The notes: generated by a model from the sequence alone, not told the origin. Shown: positions 24,225 to 32,489, numbered from the stretch's first letter. The stretch: DNA of 35,938 nt from Anaerolineales bacterium (GCA_016929095.1 JAFGJM010000047.1:1-35938), one strand, 5' to 3'. Numbers and translations: made by a program.

Positions 24225-25226
24225 ATGAAGCTAGATGACATTGTTCTTCAAGCCGCAGCTCAAAAATATGGCGTCAATGGAAACAAGCTAACCCCTCTCA
24301 AAGGAGGGCTGACCAATTTTGTTTTCCAATACAATCACGCCGGAAAAGATCTTGTACTTCGTATCCTAACACCTGATGCAGAAATCGATCATTCTACGAT
24401 TAATGCAAATATGGCGTGGCTTAATTTTCTGGCGCAAAATGATGCCTCAGTCGCCAGACCCGTACCATCGACTGAAAATAAATTGATCGAGGTGATCGAT
24501 TTTTCAAGTGAGTCATATTTTGTTTTTTCTTGCGAGAAAGCAATTGGCGTTCTCTCGGAAACTTTACCTATTGACCAATGGAATGATCCGTTATTTCAAT
24601 CGCTTGGAAAAACAGTAGGGAAAATGCACAAACTGGCAACTTCTTATACGCCAACTTCAAACATAATAAAACACCCGGAATGGGATCAATCTGCAAATAT
24701 ATTCAATCCCGATTGTCTCGATGATGCCGAATTGAACCTGGTCTATCAACGCCGAGCAGCGATTATTGCTCAACTGGCTGATTTCCAAAAAGATGCAGAG
24801 AACTTCGGGATCATCCACTGCGACTTGCATTTCGCAAATTTTTTCGTGGACACGCAAAATGAAATAATCACGATTTTCGATTTCGATGATTGCGCCTATG
24901 GTTGGTATATTATGGATATTGCCACCTTGCTGCTCGATCTATGCGTGGTGTATTCAAAATCTAATAAAGAATCCTTTGCGGCAAACTTTATGCATAATTT
25001 TCTATCTGGGTATCTTTCGGAGAAACACCTGGATAATCTCTGGATTTCACGGATACCCGTTTTTTTGAAATTATTAGAATGTTCTTTATACATTGATGTA
25101 TACAAATATTGGAACCCCGAGGAAAAAGATTCCTGGGTAGGAAAATTCATGCCCGATCGAAGAATCTCGATTGAGGAAGACAAACCTTTCATTAACTTGA
25201 ACTTTTCTGAATTTCTGCCCATATAA
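24225..25226 (+). CDS. APH-family phosphotransferase (homoserine kinase II/aminoglycoside kinase-like)
   Basis: A 333-residue kinase of the aminoglycoside phosphotransferase/choline kinase fold. The nucleotide loop is at LKGGLTNFVFQY (25-36), the ATP-binding Lys is probably in DLVLRIL (42-48), where Arg stands in a near position, the Brenner motif is IIHCDLHFANFF with Asp200 and Asn205, and the metal-binding block is IFDFDDC (217-223). Likely substrates are small alcohols or amino acids, not necessarily antibiotics. It follows the small ferredoxin-fold protein by 15 bases and precedes the methyltransferase by 75. Confidence 0.83.
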   Translation: MKLDDIVLQAAAQKYGVNGNKLTPLKGGLTNFVFQYNHAGKDLVLRILTPDAEIDHSTINANMAWLNFLAQNDASVARPVPSTENKLIEVIDFSSESYFVFSCEKAIGVLSETLPIDQWNDPLFQSLGKTVGKMHKLATSYTPTSNIIKHPEWDQSANIFNPDCLDDAELNLVYQRRAAIIAQLADFQKDAENFGIIHCDLHFANFFVDTQNEIITIFDFDDCAYGWYIMDIATLLLDLCVVYSKSNKESFAANFMHNFLSGYLSEKHLDNLWISRIPVFLKLLECSLYIDVYKYWNPEEKDSWVGKFMPDRRISIEEDKPFINLNFSEFLPI

Positions 25227-25301
25227 ACATCATTGTTTTTTACACAGGATAAACCAACTGGAGCGTTTCCTTTTTACGTCAACCTATAAGTACAATCCCC
25301 C

Positions 25302-25934
25302 ATGAACACTACCAAAAAAAACTATGACAATCTGAGTCGTTGGTACGATCTACTCACCTTCAATTCCGAAGCGAAAATGTCGAAAATCGCCATACAACGA
25401 CTCGATTTAAAACCCGGGGAAATTATCCTGGAAATTGGCTGCGGCACAGGCTCCAACATAATGCATATGGCGCCATATATTGCTCCATCCGGGAATATCA
25501 TCGGTTTAGATATATCCACCGGGATGCTTTCCCGTGCCAGGCGTAAAGCATCCGGGATATCACTTGCGAATCTAATCCAACTGGTCCAGGCGGATGGGTT
25601 ACATCTTCCCCTGTGTTGTCGGAAATTCGATGTTATCTGGATGAGTTTTACCCTGGAGTTATTCAGCGATCATGGGATCCGCAACATACTGGCAGAATGC
25701 CGGCGCGTTCTAATTCCCTCCGGTCGCTTGTGTGTGGTGGGGTTATCTCGAACAACAGGCGACACTTTTCCTGTTAGGATATATGATTGGTTTCATGATC
25801 ATTTTCCTGTCTTAATTGACTGCCGTCCGATTTTAATTGAACAAATTTTGAAGATACAGGGATATAATATCTTGAGTACGGCTTCATTTAGCATGTTTGG
25901 ACTACCCGTTGAGATCGTCATTTCAAATATATGA
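25302..25934 (+). CDS. Class I SAM-dependent methyltransferase (UbiE-like)
   Basis: A 210-residue Rossmann-fold methyltransferase. Motif I is ILEIGCGTGSN (about 42-52), the acidic residue binding the SAM ribose is in IIGLDIS (about 66-72), and post-II reads VQADGLHLPL (about 94-103). The opening NYDNLSRWYDLLTF resembles the UbiE/COQ5 group, which methylates quinones or small lipids, and the substrate here is unknown. The C-terminal ILKIQGYNILSTASFSMFGLPVEIV segment is typical of that group. No strong ribosome binding site precedes the ATG. Confidence 0.87.
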   Translation: MNTTKKNYDNLSRWYDLLTFNSEAKMSKIAIQRLDLKPGEIILEIGCGTGSNIMHMAPYIAPSGNIIGLDISTGMLSRARRKASGISLANLIQLVQADGLHLPLCCRKFDVIWMSFTLELFSDHGIRNILAECRRVLIPSGRLCVVGLSRTTGDTFPVRIYDWFHDHFPVLIDCRPILIEQILKIQGYNILSTASFSMFGLPVEIVISNI

Positions 25935-26069
25935 CAATTTTCGATTCAAAATATTGATGTTTAACTCAAAAAACAGTCATTACCCACCGAGGAACCATCT
26001 CAATATCGAGAGTTAATACTTATCGTATAATATCGAAAGAAGCCCTTTCACCAGGGAGGAACCCGTAAC

Positions 26070-26621
26070 ATGAAAGTAATACAAGCACTCATGGAAGACC
26101 ATCGACTGATCGATAGGTTTCTGACGTGCCTGGAAATCGCGGCTGAACGGCTTGATAATGGACAGGAAATCCGACTCGGCTTATTTTCTGACATCATCAC
26201 ATTTAATAAGGAATTTCTTGAAAATACCCATCAAAAAGCAGAAGAGGCTGTACTATTCGAAGCCATGATCAAACATGGTTTAGCCAAAAAAGACCGCTCG
26301 TTATCCATTGCTATGTTGGAGCATGAACAAAGCCAGATATACATCCGCCGCTTGCACAGTGCTGTAGAACGCTGGCAATCCGGAAAAAAGAATGCACGTA
26401 GTGAAGTCATCAGGAATGCCTTGGGTTTTGTAAGTCTTATCCGGCAGCACATCCAAGACGAAGACAGTAAGCTTTACCCCAAGGCCAAAAAAATAATCCC
26501 TGAAACTGCACAATCGGATGTGATAGAAGCTTATGATACATTCATGCAAAAGGGGAATGATCAGGGAATTTTCGCAAAATATGAAAGTTTAGTGAATTCA
26601 TTAGAGTCGGAAATTGCTTGA
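26070..26621 (+). CDS. Hemerythrin-like HHE domain protein
   Basis: A 183-residue four-helix protein of the hemerythrin HHE cation-binding family, which binds a di-iron centre and senses or carries oxygen, nitric oxide or iron. Likely ligands are His in MEDHRLIDRF (about 11), His and Glu in NTHQKAEEAVLFE, His in MLEHEQSQIY, and His with acidic residues in LIRQHIQDEDSKLYP. The start has GGGAGG ten bases upstream. A TATAAT box lies at 26026-26031, without a good -35 box. It stands alone before a gene-free stretch. Confidence 0.88.
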   Translation: MKVIQALMEDHRLIDRFLTCLEIAAERLDNGQEIRLGLFSDIITFNKEFLENTHQKAEEAVLFEAMIKHGLAKKDRSLSIAMLEHEQSQIYIRRLHSAVERWQSGKKNARSEVIRNALGFVSLIRQHIQDEDSKLYPKAKKIIPETAQSDVIEAYDTFMQKGNDQGIFAKYESLVNSLESEIA

Positions 26622-26684
26622 AAATTGAACTTATTAATCACCGCGAAAACATAAAGTTAATATTAGTTATATTCCTATTCGCCC

Positions 26685-26828
26685 GACAGTTTGCGACTTG
26701 TCATTGCGAGGAGCCCACCAGGACGACGATCGCGAAGCATCCCTTTAGGGAAGCAATCCTCCATAAAATGAAAATTAATTATTGATATCAAGATTGCTTC
26801 GCTCGTTCCTCACTCCTAAGGAACTGTC
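26685..26828. repeat. MITE-like palindromic intergenic element
   Basis: GACAGTT (26685-26691) and AACTGTC (26822-26828) bound an imperfect palindrome of about 144 bases. Inside, GTCATTGCGAGGAGC lies on the left, and GAAGCAATC-type segments (26732-26759) face GATTGCTTCGC (26792-26802). Sequences of the type TCATTGCGAGGAGC...GAAGCAATC are common as dispersed intergenic repeats in many environmental bacteria (general knowledge). It carries no coding region. Confidence 0.65.
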
Positions 26829-26935
26829 AGGTGGTTAGTAATATTACATTATTACTTTCTCCCATAAAAATATCAAAATATAAAGAATAGGCAATAAATC
26901 AAAATTTTTTCCTAATTCATCATTTGTATACATAC

Positions 26936-26964
26936 TTGGAAATCACAAAGAGTTGAATTATAAT
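26936..26964 (+). promoter_or_regulatory. Promoter for the DUF362 gene
   Basis: TTGGAA at 26936-26941 and a perfect TATAAT at 26959-26964 are 17 bases apart, about 74 bases before the ATG at 27038. Confidence 0.6.
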
Positions 26965-27037
26965 TATTCGGGTAAAATAAATCCGTTTTAGATTATCGGA
27001 TGAACTATTATCGGTGTTTTTCTTATGAGGTTGAAAA

Positions 27038-28228
27038 ATGAAATACAATCGAAGAAATGCGTTGAAAGTATTGGCAGGAATGACAGCCCTATTTGGCGCC
27101 AGAGCAATCAAGCGTTTAATTGAACCACCCTTGAATGCATTGGGAAATTATGCAGATTATCCTTACTTGAACTATCTCCCATCTGTTAATAAACCTTTAC
27201 CATCCATGCAGGGTAAAGTCATTCATATTCAGAACAACCATGCCACTACCTGGCAAGGTCAAACTGCTTATTGGGAATACGTCGATCAATGCGAGATTAA
27301 TGATATGGTCGATCAGGGTGTCATGTATTTGACAGGCGCATCGACCCTTTCTGATGCCTGGCGGGCAATCCTGCCTTCTTACCTGCCGGGAGAAAAGATA
27401 GCCATTAAAGTGAATTTTAATAATAATCATGTATGCTCCCCTACTAGCGGTGTGATAGACGCGTTAATCCAACCTGTGAATGCCGTAGTGCGTGGCTTGG
27501 AAATGATCGGCGTTAACCGGGCAGATGTCTGCGTATATGACGCCATCCGCGCCCTACCGGACAGATTCACCCAAAACGCATTATCAGGGGTAAGTTTTTA
27601 TGATGGTTCATACACGGGTATTTGCAATACACCCGCTGGCTTTACGGCACAAACAGACCACTATGTAGTATTTAACCCTCCCAGTGGTGTACATATAAGC
27701 CGGGAAACAGTTTCGGATGTGCTTTTCAATACAAAATACCTGATCAACATTCCCATCATGAAAGGCGGTCATCCCATTGCCGGTGTTACCCTTGGTTTTA
27801 AAAACCATTTTGGTTCTGTAAATAATCCCTCAGGGATGCACGATCATGTGGATGTAGTGAACAAACCATCTGCCTATCGCACAGATTACAATCCGTTGGT
27901 CGATTTGATGGCCAGTCCAATCCTGGGCGGGAAAACGGTACTCACCATAGGGGATGCCATATATGGCGCAAAAGATTTTAACGATACGCCTGAAATCTGG
28001 TCCACTTTCGGAGATCAAGCGCCTGGCAGTTTATTCTTTTCGATCGATCCGGTTGCCATTGATTGTGTGATGCATGATCATATCGCTGCAGAGTTAGAGA
28101 GTAAAGTGGCTGCCGGCTCGAATAACTACTTGATATTAGCTGCCAATGCCGGTTTAGGTGTTTTCGAAAGTAAGAATCCCTGGACGCAAAGCTACACGCA
28201 AATAAATTATGAGAAATTTACTTTATAG
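27038..28228 (+). CDS. DUF362 domain protein, possible Tat substrate
   Basis: A 396-residue protein whose central part matches DUF362: IAIKVNFNNNH (about 126-136), VYDAIRALP (about 166-174), KYLINIPIMKGGHPIAGVTLGFKNHFG (about 230-256), and ILGGKTVLTIGDAIYGA (about 293-309). The N-terminus begins KYNRRNALKVLAGMTALFGA, a twin-arginine pair followed by a hydrophobic stretch, so export by the Tat route is plausible. That would suggest a cofactor, but none is visible; the Cys-rich ferredoxin part found in some DUF362 proteins is missing. Function is unknown. GAGG lies seven bases before the ATG. Confidence 0.85.
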   Translation: MKYNRRNALKVLAGMTALFGARAIKRLIEPPLNALGNYADYPYLNYLPSVNKPLPSMQGKVIHIQNNHATTWQGQTAYWEYVDQCEINDMVDQGVMYLTGASTLSDAWRAILPSYLPGEKIAIKVNFNNNHVCSPTSGVIDALIQPVNAVVRGLEMIGVNRADVCVYDAIRALPDRFTQNALSGVSFYDGSYTGICNTPAGFTAQTDHYVVFNPPSGVHISRETVSDVLFNTKYLINIPIMKGGHPIAGVTLGFKNHFGSVNNPSGMHDHVDVVNKPSAYRTDYNPLVDLMASPILGGKTVLTIGDAIYGAKDFNDTPEIWSTFGDQAPGSLFFSIDPVAIDCVMHDHIAAELESKVAAGSNNYLILAANAGLGVFESKNPWTQSYTQINYEKFTL

Positions 28229-28353
28229 GTTATTAGACCTTTTATTTTATTCTCTTCATGAATCAAGTTATTTCGATTGTTTCGACATTTCTTCCTTCGA
28301 TACTAATATATAATTTCCAGGAATAACTCAATTGTCTCGATCAGAGGTGGATA

Positions 28354-28821
28354 ATGAACGATTTTTCATTGACAGAATTAGTGCCTATACTGCAAACGGC
28401 CATAGGCCCGGTAATATTGATTTCTGGGGTTGGTTTGCTCTTATTGAGTATGACCAACCGCCTGGGAAGAGTGATCGATCGCTCGCGCATATTAGTGCAT
28501 GAGCTGAGAGATGATCCCGCGGTTCACAAAGAGATTGTCATGGGTCAAATAAGAATATTAGCCAAAAGAGCAAAACTATTGCAGCAATCCATCATATTAG
28601 TGACTGTAAGTGTTCTATTTGCGGCGGTGTTGATCATTGCCCTCTTTTTAACGGCATTATTCCATTTTGAATATGCCTGGTTAATTTCCACCTTGTTTAT
28701 CGGTTGTTTGGCTGCCTTGATCTGTGCACTGGTGATTTTTATACGTGATCTAAACCTATCGTTAGAAGCATTTAAAATGGATATCATGGAAGAAAATCTC
28801 GATATCCTTAAAGAAGAATAA
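28354..28821 (+). CDS. DUF2721 family membrane protein
   Basis: A 155-residue integral membrane protein of the DUF2721 family. The first hydrophobic segment (about 12-30) is followed by the family signature LLSMTNRLGRVIDRSR (about 26-41), then a charged helix and two more hydrophobic segments at about 78-105 and 108-131. Function is unknown. AGAGGTGG lies just before the ATG. A TATAAT box sits at 28309-28314. It converges on the polymerase gene across only 29 bases, with no clear terminator between. Confidence 0.88.
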   Translation: MNDFSLTELVPILQTAIGPVILISGVGLLLLSMTNRLGRVIDRSRILVHELRDDPAVHKEIVMGQIRILAKRAKLLQQSIILVTVSVLFAAVLIIALFLTALFHFEYAWLISTLFIGCLAALICALVIFIRDLNLSLEAFKMDIMEENLDILKEE

Positions 28822-28850
28822 CCTGTCGTTGCAAACCAGAATTGATTTTC

Positions 28851-31091
28851 TTAAGTTCGAAATAACTCAAGCTGACGCGAATTTTCCTGCACTAGGCTGA
28901 GCAAATCCGCCTCGCTTACCCCAAAACTTACCAGCATCTCGTACACTGTCCTGAGCAGTAGCCCGGCATAAGTGCGCTTGTTGACGGCTTTGTAATCCGG
29001 CTTTCCCGGTAAATCCCATGCCAACACTTTTGATTTTCCACCGTGGGTGTAAATAAATCGCACCCGCTGCCCGGAGTGCACCTGTTTTCCTACCGCTGCC
29101 AATTGAATAGCCGCCTGCGCCGGTTCGGATACACCGGTGTACAAGTGTGGTTCCCGTGTCAGCCGTTTTCTGACCACCAGGTTTTCGATCGGCACCCCTT
29201 CCCGGTATAACCGATCCAGATGGCTGCGGGTGATCTGGATAGATTTAAACACGCAATCCATGGGATGTTCAAAATCCAGTTGCCTGGCGATCAGTTCCAT
29301 AATTTCCTTTTCGGCGCTGGCGATCCAGATACACGAATCCGTTCGGCGCTGCGCCAGCCCTCTCACCTTTAAATGACCATCATCGAACTTACCGAAATAG
29401 CGGTTGGATACGCCCGTGGTGGGATTCAACTTGGAAGGTAAAAATATCAGCCAATCGAACACCCCTTCCAGTTGGATAGTCAGCCCGGTGCGGCGGTCGA
29501 TCTCCGCCAACAGGTCTTGAAAATCCCGCGCTGTCACCGCCCCGGGTTTTTGTACGAAAAGGCTATCGGTATTGGCGCCCAGTACTTTGAAGCCAGCTTC
29601 GAAGGCTATCTCCTTGGCGGTCACCAGCATCTCACGTCCGATGGCGGTGATGGCTTCGTGCGCCTGGATATTGCCAAACAGGTTGTTCTTGAAGCCCTGG
29701 TATCCAAATGAAACATACCCCAGCCATTTCAAGGCATCGGCGGTGGAGCGGTAGATATCATACAGCGGGTCTTTCTTATCCATGCCCGCCAGCGCTTTTT
29801 TAACCCGCATGCGCTTGGCAAGCAGCGGGCGTAAAACAGTCGCCACCAGCCCCGGGGTATCCTGAGCGATCGGAATGCCGGTTTGCGGCACATGGCGCGC
29901 CGATTTGCCCCCTACTCCCACCGTTTCACCGCTGATATTCCAGGTCATCATGATGGAAGGGTACATCGAAAAGAAGTCAAGCTCTGCCACATGGCGGTGC
30001 ACCCCCACCAATGGACGGTAATTCATGCCGCCAGCGTCTGCCAGATTCAATTGCATCGCCGATTTAAATCGCTCGGTCTGGCGTTTTTGCTGCGGTACCA
30101 ACACACCGCGTTTGAGCGCTTCCTGGATCTGCATGGCAGTGAAGCCGGAACCGGGGCTGTTGCGGGCTGCCGTTTGCACCGAAACCCCGGTGACGCGCGC
30201 CAGCTCGATAGCTGCCTGCAGGCTGAACCCCCCCGTCATGCCGGCGTTGTGCGGGTCGATATGCCAGCGCCCTATCAGGTGGGTCTGGTTTGCCCGGTAA
30301 TGGATATTGCCATAACTGTGAAAGGTAAGCGCTTCCTTGGTGATGGGTTTTTTGTGCACATCGCGGTTGGGGTTGAATGCAATGCCCGCCTCCTGCGCCC
30401 ATTGGAATAAACTGGGAAACAGCCAGCTATCCCCCCAATATGCCAGGATAAGGTCGGGATCATAAGTTTGTAACAGACCCTGGAACTGCCCCAGCAGGGC
30501 AGGCTTATCATCCAAACTAAGCTCGTGCTCTGTATCGCCGGCGGTTACTCTCAGGCAGTTGGGCGGCGCGTGGCTGGGATCGATATCCGGCTCGACCGTC
30601 ATCTGGCGCAAAGGCGGTAACTGGTAGCCCAATTCCCAGGGGCTATCCTGCGCTTTGATCCCCATGATGCGATGCATTCCCCCCACCTGCACCCGGCAAT
30701 AGGCCATAGCAAAGACACCTTTCTCCGCAAAATAACGGATCGAAAGGGGGATGCTGGCGTTGTAATAAGTCAGACGGTTAAATTGCTCCTTGAGGCGATT
30801 GATTAATCTCTGTTGGACAATCGGGTTCGGCGCCTCAACGCGCAATACCTGCAGCGGGCCGCGGTAAAGCTCCTGCCGCACGGTGTAGCCTGTGGGGCAC
30901 GGCGGCAACTGTTCGGATATGAATTTGCAGGCATCTTCCAGGCGTTCGGGCTCCGCCTCGATATAGAACACCGTTTTGAAAGGCTGCACCAATCGGTGGC
31001 GCCCGCCCTCTTCCCCAATCAACCACACGACGACTCCATCCTCCTCATCCGCTTCAACCGACAACACCCATCCGTTCAGGTTATGTGGCAT
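28851..31091 (-). CDS. Divergent family-B DNA polymerase
   Basis: A 746-residue protein with the palm motifs of family-B DNA polymerases. Motif A is ELDFFSMYPSIM (370-381, catalytic Asp372), motif B is ALKWLGYVSFGYQG (453-466), and motif C is GANTDSLF (505-512), where Asn507 replaces the first Asp but Asp509, the catalytic one, is kept. The N-terminal part keeps the exonuclease-like layout (YDPDLILAYWGDSWLFP, 210-226; GRWHID, 274-279), but the usual FDxE and Nx3FD residues are not found, so proofreading may be lost. It overlaps the upstream RecA-like gene by 11 bases. GC content is visibly above the neighbours. Confidence 0.88.
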   Translation of the reverse strand: MPHNLNGWVLSVEADEEDGVVVWLIGEEGGRHRLVQPFKTVFYIEAEPERLEDACKFISEQLPPCPTGYTVRQELYRGPLQVLRVEAPNPIVQQRLINRLKEQFNRLTYYNASIPLSIRYFAEKGVFAMAYCRVQVGGMHRIMGIKAQDSPWELGYQLPPLRQMTVEPDIDPSHAPPNCLRVTAGDTEHELSLDDKPALLGQFQGLLQTYDPDLILAYWGDSWLFPSLFQWAQEAGIAFNPNRDVHKKPITKEALTFHSYGNIHYRANQTHLIGRWHIDPHNAGMTGGFSLQAAIELARVTGVSVQTAARNSPGSGFTAMQIQEALKRGVLVPQQKRQTERFKSAMQLNLADAGGMNYRPLVGVHRHVAELDFFSMYPSIMMTWNISGETVGVGGKSARHVPQTGIPIAQDTPGLVATVLRPLLAKRMRVKKALAGMDKKDPLYDIYRSTADALKWLGYVSFGYQGFKNNLFGNIQAHEAITAIGREMLVTAKEIAFEAGFKVLGANTDSLFVQKPGAVTARDFQDLLAEIDRRTGLTIQLEGVFDWLIFLPSKLNPTTGVSNRYFGKFDDGHLKVRGLAQRRTDSCIWIASAEKEIMELIARQLDFEHPMDCVFKSIQITRSHLDRLYREGVPIENLVVRKRLTREPHLYTGVSEPAQAAIQLAAVGKQVHSGQRVRFIYTHGGKSKVLAWDLPGKPDYKAVNKRTYAGLLLRTVYEMLVSFGVSEADLLSLVQENSRQLELFRT

Positions 31092-32040
31092 AGGCAGGAT
31101 AGAGCATCTCGAGCATTTCTTCGCGGACCTGCTTCAGGCTGCGTTCCATCTCGCGCTGCAAGCCGTCAATCTCGGTGTTGGTGTACACGATCTGGCGGTC
31201 TTTTTGTTTGTTCTCCTCCTGCAGGCGCTGGATTTCTTTCTCCTGCGCCTTGATTTTCTCTTCGAGACGGGCGATAGCTTTTTCCTGTTCCAGGTTCATG
31301 CTCAAAAGGATGGTGCCGATAGGCAGAGGATGAGCGGCTTTTTCCGCCGCCGGAATGTGGAACTCCGAGCGGTTCCACAGCGCGTCGAACAGGAGCTGGT
31401 CTTCGTGCAGCAGCAACGCCCGGCGGAATTCGCTGAAATGCCGCCGCTCCTGGTGATACTGCATGGTAAAGGGTACCTTGGTATGTCCCATACTGCCTCC
31501 ATTCGTCGGTGCGCCGTAGCGGTCGCTAACCGATGCCGGGGTGATCGTTTCGGCGCGCTCGGTCACATCCACGGCTTTCTCCAGGGCGTGGAGTAGCCGT
31601 TTGCGCTTTTCATCGCCGCTGGCGGTGAGCACCAGCGGCGCGTGTTTACTCAACCGCCGTAGCTCGGCAAAACTTTCGAACAGCAGCTCGTCCACCTCTT
31701 TTTCCGCCATGCCCTCCTCATAGAAGGGGCACAGGAAATCGCTCACCAGGGTGGGCGTAGCGGAGACAGGGGTGCTCTTCAAAAGCCCAGCCATCTGGTA
31801 ACAAGTCTCGGCGCGCGCCAGGCTGATATTATTCTCCAGGATATCGTAATACCGCCCCGTTTGGGCAGCCAGGGCATAGGCAATCTCGTGTACGCTGAAG
31901 CGATTGCCTCCCACCAGCACCCGCACTGCCCCCCGCAGGGCGTATTCCACCACCAGGTCGCGCAGCCGCAACCCGGTGAAGCGCCGCGAACCGCACACCA
32001 GATACAGCTGCCCCTGGGTAAGGTTGGCTGGCGAGAACAT
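31081..32040 (-). CDS. RecA-like protein with degenerate P-loop and C-terminal coiled coil
   Basis: A 319-residue protein. Its first 140 residues follow the order of a RecA/Rad51 core: a strand and loop at LYLVCGSRRFTGLRL (12-26), where GxxxxGK[ST] is expected but no Lys-Ser/Thr is found, then VRVLVGG (39-45), ILENNISLARAETCYQMAGLL (67-87), which resembles the RAFTxYQ helix, a Walker B-like TPTLVSDFLCPFY (95-107) and APLVLTAS (134-141). Residues about 248-312 form a long charged coiled coil. It is the first gene of the operon and overlaps the polymerase start by 11 bases. ATP use is doubtful. A polymerase-loading or DNA-binding partner role is inferred from position. Confidence 0.6.
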   Translation of the reverse strand: MFSPANLTQGQLYLVCGSRRFTGLRLRDLVVEYALRGAVRVLVGGNRFSVHEIAYALAAQTGRYYDILENNISLARAETCYQMAGLLKSTPVSATPTLVSDFLCPFYEEGMAEKEVDELLFESFAELRRLSKHAPLVLTASGDEKRKRLLHALEKAVDVTERAETITPASVSDRYGAPTNGGSMGHTKVPFTMQYHQERRHFSEFRRALLLHEDQLLFDALWNRSEFHIPAAEKAAHPLPIGTILLSMNLEQEKAIARLEEKIKAQEKEIQRLQEENKQKDRQIVYTNTEIDGLQREMERSLKQVREEMLEMLYPAYAT

Positions 32041-32107
32041 AACCTTAATGTAACTCTCCCCGCCGCGCGATTCAATTGTCCATTCGATTAATCGGAGGAG
32101 GATTTAT

Positions 32108-32123
32108 TTAACCCGCGGGTTAA
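32108..32123. promoter_or_regulatory. 16-bp perfect palindrome upstream of the RecA-like/polymerase operon
   Basis: TTAACCCGCGGGTTAA reads the same on both strands and lies 68-83 bases before the operon start. It may be an operator for a dimeric regulator. It does not match the Bacillus-type or E. coli-type LexA box. Confidence 0.5.
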
Positions 32124-32267
32124 CCGGAAGAAAGAAGTTGTCGGTTTTCAGTTTTCAGTTGTTGGTTTTCAATGATCAGGTAAACCTTTATTTTCGACCG
32201 GGAAAATACCCCCCTCATTTTCGTTCCACAACATACACCCCCCTCTGTCCCCCTATTTCAAAACCAG

Positions 32268-32301
32268 AAATGGGGGGAGGATTTTAACCCCTCCCCCATT
32301 T
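32268..32301. repeat. G-run/C-run hairpin with one bulged base
   Basis: AAATGGGGGGAGG (32268-32280) pairs with CCTCCCCCATTT (32290-32301), leaving one G bulged and a nine-base loop. It could act as a terminator or processing site for transcripts crossing the gap. Confidence 0.6.
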
Positions 32302-32316
32302 TTGCCCTTCTCCTGC

Positions 32317-32347
32317 CTCCCCCAAAATTCTGCAAATTTAGGGGGAG
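32317..32347. repeat. Long hairpin CTCCCCC/GGGGGAG
   Basis: CTCCCCC (32317-32323) pairs with GGGGGAG (32341-32347). After one A-A mismatch the stem continues as AAATT/AATTT, closing on a five-base loop. Two more G-runs follow on the right. Confidence 0.6.
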
Positions 32348-32489
32348 CGAGGGGGACCGGTGGGGGGCAAATAAGTTAAGAATTTATTATAGATCACCCC
32401 AAAAATATTCAATTAATCGATATAATTATTGCAATTCTTCAATTTTAATGGTTTTCTTTTTTAAAGCGGCATAGTAGGAGAGATCCCAA

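Larger units (their letters stand above)
26622..27037. other. Gene-free stretch with palindromic repeat and promoter
   Basis: No coding region is supported in these 416 bases. They hold a palindromic element (26685-26828) and, near the right end, a promoter for the DUF362 gene. The rest is AT-rich and shows no RNA gene I can recognise. Confidence 0.6.
32041..32489. other. Gene-free divergent region with palindrome, hairpins and G/C runs
   Basis: This 449-base space separates the polymerase operon (minus) from the pirin gene (plus). It holds a 16-bp palindrome, a short CAGTTTT-type repetitive stretch at about 32142-32170, two hairpins made of C and G runs, and three closely spaced G-runs at 32341-32367. 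A TATAAT lies at 32421-32426 before the pirin gene, without a good -35 box. No coding region is supported. Confidence 0.65.

Noticed and set aside
29883..31596. Long + strand open frames opposite the polymerase operon, up to 206 residues
   Set aside because: They are antisense to conserved polymerase motifs and to the coiled coil, and arise from the higher GC content and Glu/Lys-rich codons.
32108..32123. LexA (SOS) box
   Set aside because: The palindrome does not fit the E. coli CTG-N10-CAG or the Bacillus GAAC-N4-GTTC form, so I list it only as an unidentified operator candidate.
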